Below, piece after piece: positions 59,652-64,000 of a stretch of DNA of 64,000 nucleotides. The stretch is from Methylotenera versatilis 79 (GTDB lineage: Bacteria; Pseudomonadota; Gammaproteobacteria; Burkholderiales; Methylophilaceae), in NCBI RefSeq assembly GCF_000384375.1, contig NZ_ARVX01000001.1:1178001-1242000 (forward strand), read 5' to 3'. Below the pieces are notes generated by a model, which saw only the letters and a list, made by a program, of their open reading frames with translations, was not told the DNA's origin and made no database searches. Position numbers and translations under genes: made by a program. Each line of letters opens with the position of its first letter. Positions within the stretch are counted from its first letter, which is position 1.

Positions 59652-61393
59652 TGACGTTGCAAGCAGTCCCAATATTGTCCGAAGCATCACAAAATTTAAC
59701 GGCAATACCTGCGTTAACTACAATGCCAGCCATCAATGCTGCGCTGATTAAGCAGGCAAAGTTGCAAGCACAGTTGCAACAACGGCGTGTGATAGAGGTG
59801 TTAGAAGAAAACTTAAACTGCGATCAAGAGCAGTTTTTGCATCACTTTAGCAGCGCCTTACATTTTTCTGCTATCTACATGAAAGAGCTGCACGCCTTGC
59901 ATGCAGCTTTTGAGGTGATTCCATTTGCCACCGCGCAACAGAAAGAATGTTTGGCTTTTTATGATGAAAATAAAGCGTTAATCATTGTATTTGCTGACCC
60001 GTTTAATGATGGTTTGCAAGACTGGGCTGCGGAGTCAGTTAAACAAGCTTTTACTTGGCGGCTGGCGCACAAAAGCGATATTGCCGCTTTTTTGGCCAAG
60101 CATGAAGAAACCATGCACGCGATGGATGGTTTGCATGAGGCGGCGCAAACCAACAATGCAGATGCCGATGAAGCGGTTGCCAACTTATCGCTGAAGTCGA
60201 TCAACGAAGATACCAATCCGATTATTAAGCTGATTAATTCCACTTTGTACGACGCGTTAAAAGTAGGTGCCAGTGATATTCATTTGGAATGTTCAAATGT
60301 GGGGCTAGCGGTTAAATATCGCATTGACGGCGTGATGGCAAGTATTGGCGGCGTGCAAGGCTCGGATAGCGCAGATCAGGCGATTTCACGCGTTAAAGTG
60401 ATGGCGCAGCTGGATATTTCTGAGCGGCGCATTCCGCAGGATGGCCGCTTTAAAGTGACCGTTCAAGGTCGCGAAGTCGATTTTCGCGTATCCATTATGC
60501 CAAGCGTATTTGGTGAGGACGCTGTTTTACGTGTGCTAGACAGAAAAGCATTATCCGAACAAGCGCAAGGTTTAAGCCTGCAAGCATTAGGGTTTGATGC
60601 TAAAACCATTGCGCAGTTTCGCAAATTAGCCAGCGAACCTTATGGCATGGTGCTGGTAACTGGCCCTACTGGTAGCGGCAAAACCACATCGCTATATGCG
60701 GCAATTTCTGAAGTTAATACTGGCCACGACAAGATTATTACCATTGAAGATCCAGTGGAATATCAATTGCCAGGCGTGTTGCAGATACCAGTTAACGAGA
60801 AAAAAGGCTTAACTTTTGCGCGCGGCTTGCGTTCTATTCTGCGGCACGATCCTGACAAAATAATGGTCGGTGAAATTCGCGATGCAGAAACCGCACAAAT
60901 TGCCGTGCAAGCAGCGTTAACGGGACATTTGGTTTTCACCACCGTGCATGCCAACAATGTATTAGATGTGATTGGCCGTTTTATGCACATGGGTGTCGAT
61001 CCTTACAATTTCGTCTCCGCCATGAACGGCATCATCGCACAGCGTTTAATCCGCGGCATTTGCCCGCATTGTGCAGAGGATGATTTTCCTGATGCGCAAT
61101 TGCTGGAAGATTCTGGCATCACGCCACAAATGGCTGCAGGTATGCGTTTTAAGTTTGCAAAAGGGTGTGGGCATTGTCGTGGCACCGGTTATAAAGGCCG
61201 TAAAGCCGTTGCGGAATTGTTGATATTAAACGACGAGTTGCGCGAAATGATTGTCGCGCGCGAACCTATCCGCAAATTAAAAGAAGCCGCAAAACGCAGT
61301 GGCATGCGCACCATTCGTGAATCCGCAATCGAAGCCGTAGCCAACGGTATGACCACTTTACAAGAGATCAATCGTGTTACGTTTGTGGCCTAG
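59651..61393 (+). CDS. gspE: Type II secretion ATPase GspE
   Basis: 580 residues. A long N-terminal domain binds the platform. Walker A is VTGPTGSGKTTSLY near 338, Asp box EDPVEYQLPGV, Walker B GEIRDAETAQIA and the His box LTGHLVFTTVHA. Zinc cysteines CPHC and CGHC (near 468 and 500) are present. It is a hexameric ATPase that drives pseudopilus growth. The order gspG-F-E is the reverse of the usual gspE-F-G. Confidence 0.95.
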   Translation: MTLQAVPILSEASQNLTAIPALTTMPAINAALIKQAKLQAQLQQRRVIEVLEENLNCDQEQFLHHFSSALHFSAIYMKELHALHAAFEVIPFATAQQKECLAFYDENKALIIVFADPFNDGLQDWAAESVKQAFTWRLAHKSDIAAFLAKHEETMHAMDGLHEAAQTNNADADEAVANLSLKSINEDTNPIIKLINSTLYDALKVGASDIHLECSNVGLAVKYRIDGVMASIGGVQGSDSADQAISRVKVMAQLDISERRIPQDGRFKVTVQGREVDFRVSIMPSVFGEDAVLRVLDRKALSEQAQGLSLQALGFDAKTIAQFRKLASEPYGMVLVTGPTGSGKTTSLYAAISEVNTGHDKIITIEDPVEYQLPGVLQIPVNEKKGLTFARGLRSILRHDPDKIMVGEIRDAETAQIAVQAALTGHLVFTTVHANNVLDVIGRFMHMGVDPYNFVSAMNGIIAQRLIRGICPHCAEDDFPDAQLLEDSGITPQMAAGMRFKFAKGCGHCRGTGYKGRKAVAELLILNDELREMIVAREPIRKLKEAAKRSGMRTIRESAIEAVANGMTTLQEINRVTFVA

Positions 61394-62222
61394 TTTTTCC
61401 CCCAATACTTTATGGGTCACTTTTGCAGCAGATGGACTTGCAATTGTTCAGCAAACGCGTGGTTTTAATAAACGTATCACTGACCAGCAATTTATTAAAA
61501 CGCGCCATACAGAAAAACATCCTGCAGAGTCGCCGAATTGGCAGTTGCTGGTTAATCAATTAGATGGATACTTAAGCAGTGCTTCGCTAAATAAAAACAC
61601 GCAAATGAATGTGATACTAAGTAGCGATTATGTGCGCTATATCATGTTGCCAGCACAGCAAGTCGCTATGAATTCGGCTGAAAAAAGTGCTTACGTGAAT
61701 GCGGTATTTAGAGAGATTTACGGCGCGGCGGCTAATGATTGGTATATTAAATATCATTCAGCAGCGCCGCATCAAAACACGCCTGCCGCAGCGGTAGATA
61801 AGCAATTGTTGGCATCGTTAGAGCATTTGGCAGGCAAGTATCAACTTAAATTAAATACAGTACAACCTTATTTAATGGCGGCATTTAATGCGTTAAATCA
61901 CTCGATTCACAAAGCCAATGGCTATTTAGTTTTATTAGAAAACACTAAGTTATTGCTGATTTATTGTCAGCAAGGTGTCTGCCAGCAACTGCAAACGGTG
62001 ACAGTTAACCAAGATTGGCAAACTGCTTTAAAAAATGCGCTTAACCGTGAATTGTTATTGAATGAGCAACTCAATACGGCAGATAAAAACCTGTTTATTT
62101 ATGCACCAGCACAAAAAAATACCAGCTTAAATGCAATCGATGGCTGGCATGTGCAACGTATTGGGCATGCAAATAAAGCAAAATTAGAAGCGCCATTTTA
62201 TATGCTGGAAAGCGTTTTATGA
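61374..62222 (+). CDS. GspL/PilM-like cytoplasmic protein of secretion operon
   Basis: 282 residues, no membrane segment. Start is GTG at 61374, 20 bp inside gspE. The sequence is divergent; the pattern VTFAADGLAIVQQT at the start and VILSSDYVRYIMLPAQQ near 80 recall the actin-like folds of GspL-N/PilM. It is probably the cytoplasmic partner that links GspE to the next gene, but I cannot confirm the family. Confidence 0.65.
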   Translation: MLRLWPSFSPNTLWVTFAADGLAIVQQTRGFNKRITDQQFIKTRHTEKHPAESPNWQLLVNQLDGYLSSASLNKNTQMNVILSSDYVRYIMLPAQQVAMNSAEKSAYVNAVFREIYGAAANDWYIKYHSAAPHQNTPAAAVDKQLLASLEHLAGKYQLKLNTVQPYLMAAFNALNHSIHKANGYLVLLENTKLLLIYCQQGVCQQLQTVTVNQDWQTALKNALNRELLLNEQLNTADKNLFIYAPAQKNTSLNAIDGWHVQRIGHANKAKLEAPFYMLESVL

Positions 62223-62770
62223 GCCAGCGATTTTATTCACAACGTTTAGATTTAGAATTTAATCGACCGGGGTCATTTTCGTTTTTAAATGTCACTTGGT
62301 CGGGGCTAATTATTTTCGTTATCAGTTTGATTGCTAGCGTCATTTTGTGGAATTTACACCAGAATAATCAACGCGATTATCAGCAGTTAATTACTTCATT
62401 AAATCAACAAGATAAACCTAAAAAGGCGGTGGTTAAATCTGTCGTAACCGCATTATCTACCAATGAAGTTAACCAAATAAATAGCACAATAACTGTGTTA
62501 ACTACGCCGTGGGATAGTTTATTGCAGGCGATTGAACAATCCGATTTGCCTGATATTGCCTTGTTAAGTGTTGAACCAAATATCAAAAAACAGCAGGTTT
62601 TGCTCACGGGCGAAGCGAAAAATTTACAAGTTGCATTGCGTTATATTCAGCAGTTAGAAACACAGCCAAACTTGAGCGAAGTGTATTTGCAAAAACATAC
62701 GATGGATGAGAGTGATGTCTCAAAACCCGTGCGTTTTAGTGCGCTGGCAAAGTGGGAAATGGCTGAATAA
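62219..62770 (+). CDS. PilN/GspL-C-like membrane protein
   Basis: 183 residues with one membrane helix near 29-45 (LIIFVISLIASVILW) and a periplasmic part that looks like the ferredoxin-like domain of PilN/GspM. The N-terminal YSQRLDLEFNRPGSFSFLN is cytoplasmic. It begins 4 bp inside the previous gene (ATGA) and its stop is coupled to the next start. It probably forms the alignment complex of the secretion system. Confidence 0.7.
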   Translation: MSQRFYSQRLDLEFNRPGSFSFLNVTWSGLIIFVISLIASVILWNLHQNNQRDYQQLITSLNQQDKPKKAVVKSVVTALSTNEVNQINSTITVLTTPWDSLLQAIEQSDLPDIALLSVEPNIKKQQVLLTGEAKNLQVALRYIQQLETQPNLSEVYLQKHTMDESDVSKPVRFSALAKWEMAE

Positions 62771-63402
62771 TGTTTAAATTGAATCGACGCCATTTTAACC
62801 AACACTATCTTCTTTGGTGGATAACGGATTTAACCAAAAAATTAGGATTATTCGGATTGCTTGGATCAGCTATTGCGCTAGGCTGTTGCTTGTTCTATGC
62901 GTTTAATATCGTGCCGATTCAGCAAAAAAAAATAGAGGCGGAATCAGCTATTTCTGCTTTGAATAATCAGCAGAAAAAACAGGGTAACTCACAACAATCA
63001 GCGGTAAATGCAACGCCAACTGAAACTTCAGAGGAAAATATTCAGCGTTTTTATGCACAATTTCCGAATGGTGAAAGTTTGCCAAAATGGTTGCGATTAA
63101 TCGATGAAAATGCAGTTAAACAACATTTAGTTTTAAACCGTGGCGATTACAAGTTAACCCAAATTAAAGCGCAAAAAATGGCGCCATTACCCAATACCAA
63201 ACATCCATTATCGCGCTATGAAATCGTATTGCCAGTCACAGGACAGTACACGCAGATACGCCAATTTATTGCGCAAGTTTTACACGATCTACCAGCGTTA
63301 GCCTTAAGTGAGTTGCACATTAAACGCGAAAACGCACAAAGCCCCACGGTAGAAGCCAGACTGATATTTGTGCTATTGCTGAAAGGTGAGTCATGGCAAT
63401 AA
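62770..63402 (+). CDS. PilO/GspM-like membrane protein
   Basis: 210 residues: one membrane helix near 31-51, then a short coiled-coil (IQQKKIEAESAISALNNQQKK), a linker and a ferredoxin-like domain (about 85-210; YEIVLPVTGQYTQIRQFIAQVL). This is the PilO pattern. It pairs with the PilN-like protein upstream. It overlaps the next gene by 10 bp. Confidence 0.7.
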   Translation: MFKLNRRHFNQHYLLWWITDLTKKLGLFGLLGSAIALGCCLFYAFNIVPIQQKKIEAESAISALNNQQKKQGNSQQSAVNATPTETSEENIQRFYAQFPNGESLPKWLRLIDENAVKQHLVLNRGDYKLTQIKAQKMAPLPNTKHPLSRYEIVLPVTGQYTQIRQFIAQVLHDLPALALSELHIKRENAQSPTVEARLIFVLLLKGESWQ

Positions 63403-64000
63403 AGGCGAAAATTAGCACGCCCGCCGTTGAAAAAACAGCCAAACAACATCCATCCAATAAACGATTACTTGTGATGTTATTGATTGTTGCTGTTTTAACT
63501 ATTTGGACTTTATTAAAAAACAATACGGAAGATACAGATACGATTGAACTGGCGGATTCAGCCGTTGTTTCATCTAAAAACAATCATCAAACGCATATAA
63601 GAACAGGTTTGAATTCTGCTAAAAACCCGCAGCAAAATAAACAAATCAATATTGTGACTACACAAAACGCATCAAACGATAAGCGTTTGATTGCATGGCA
63701 GAAACTGCAACGTGAGCCGTTACTTAACCAGCCGCATAACGTATTTAAAGTGCATTCATGGTTGGTTGTTCCTAAGCCTGTGAAAACCAAAGCGTTGCCA
63801 CCGCCGCCGCCAGTTGCGCCACCTGCGCCATTTACCTATATGGGTAAATTAGAGAACTCACCGCAAGGTACGCAGCTATTTTTACTACGAAATGGCCAGT
63901 TATATACCACGTTAAAAGGTCAAAAAATCGATGCGCAATGGCGATTGGATGGTGATGATTTAAATAACATCCAGTTGACATATTTACCGCTTAATCTGCC
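63393..64000 (+). CDS. GspC/PilP-like protein, 3' truncated by window
   Basis: The ATG at 63393 opens a frame that runs off the window. Visible part: 202 residues with a membrane helix near 25-45 (LLVMLLIVAVLTIWTLL), a long Asn/Gln/Thr linker, a Pro-rich stretch PPPPPVAPPAPFTYMGKLE and the start of a beta domain (LFLLRNGQLYTTLKGQ). GspC and PilP proteins have this layout and couple the inner complex to the secretin. gspD is expected beyond the window edge. Confidence 0.65.
   Translation, partial: MAIKAKISTPAVEKTAKQHPSNKRLLVMLLIVAVLTIWTLLKNNTEDTDTIELADSAVVSSKNNHQTHIRTGLNSAKNPQQNKQINIVTTQNASNDKRLIAWQKLQREPLLNQPHNVFKVHSWLVVPKPVKTKALPPPPPVAPPAPFTYMGKLENSPQGTQLFLLRNGQLYTTLKGQKIDAQWRLDGDDLNNIQLTYLPLNL

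Overview
The window is a chromosomal piece of a Gram-negative betaproteobacterium with roughly 40% GC by eye. Methylophilaceae (Methylotenera-like) is the best guess. The basis is the gene order (tol-pal next to que genes, rpsP-rimM-trmD-rplS, rpsU-dnaG-rpoD), an Azoarcus-type intron in tRNA-Ile(CAU), PEP-CTERM proteins and a XanB2-type pigment cluster. The genus is inferred, not shown. Nearly all ORFs look intact; only the two genes cut by the window ends are partial.

Layout. 1-3.5 kb: envelope-constriction operon tolA(end)-tolB-pal-cpoB. 3.5-6 kb: a lipid A modification pair (PAP2 phosphatase and eptA) sitting between cpoB and the queuosine genes queE-queC. 7.5-10.6 kb: a PAS-LuxR regulator, then the ribosomal/tRNA-modification operon rpsP-rimM-trmD-rplS, whose S16 protein has a long Ala/Lys tail. 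10.7-12.5 kb: ogt, xerD and a DUF2007 gene. 12.5-13.7 kb: a likely dispersed repeat plus a NERD-domain zinc-ribbon protein, which looks accessory. 13.8-21.2 kb: folB, plsY, tsaD and the macromolecular-synthesis block rpsU-DUF3144-yqeY-dnaG-rpoD.

21.2-22.3 kb is the most unusual stretch. It holds an intron-free 5' fragment of tRNA-Ile(CAU) that folds back on itself. This is followed by the real tRNA gene, split inside the anticodon loop by a 211-nt group I intron, and then by two tandem 58-codon genes that are paralogues of each other.

22.6-40.1 kb is an aryl-polyene/xanthomonadin-type pigment cluster in two opposed arms. The plus arm carries a chorismatase (aromatic starter), an acyltransferase and a glycosyltransferase. 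The minus arm carries ACP, ApeG-like membrane protein, aryl-ACP ligase, two dehydratases, ketosynthase plus chain-length factor, ketoreductase, LpxL-like acyltransferase, LolA-like protein, MMPL exporter, an alpha/beta hydrolase and a polysaccharide deacetylase. Between the arms lie two metal genes: mntP under a yybP-ykoY manganese riboswitch, and a cytochrome c-FTR1 iron permease with a Fur-like box.

40.3-49.2 kb is a surface and signalling block: a small repeat lipoprotein, a trimeric autotransporter adhesin with a TpgA-like OmpA lipoprotein, a membrane diguanylate cyclase, two PepSY proteins and a PhoP/PhoQ-like two-component system. 49.4-57.9 kb: two PEP-CTERM proteins, an alkaline phosphatase, an exported protein of unknown function, and exopolysaccharide genes (GT4, undecaprenyl-phosphate sugar transferase, NDP-sugar pyrophosphorylase). 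58-64 kb: a type II secretion-like operon (gspG-F-E, then L-, N-, O- and C/P-like genes) that runs off the end.
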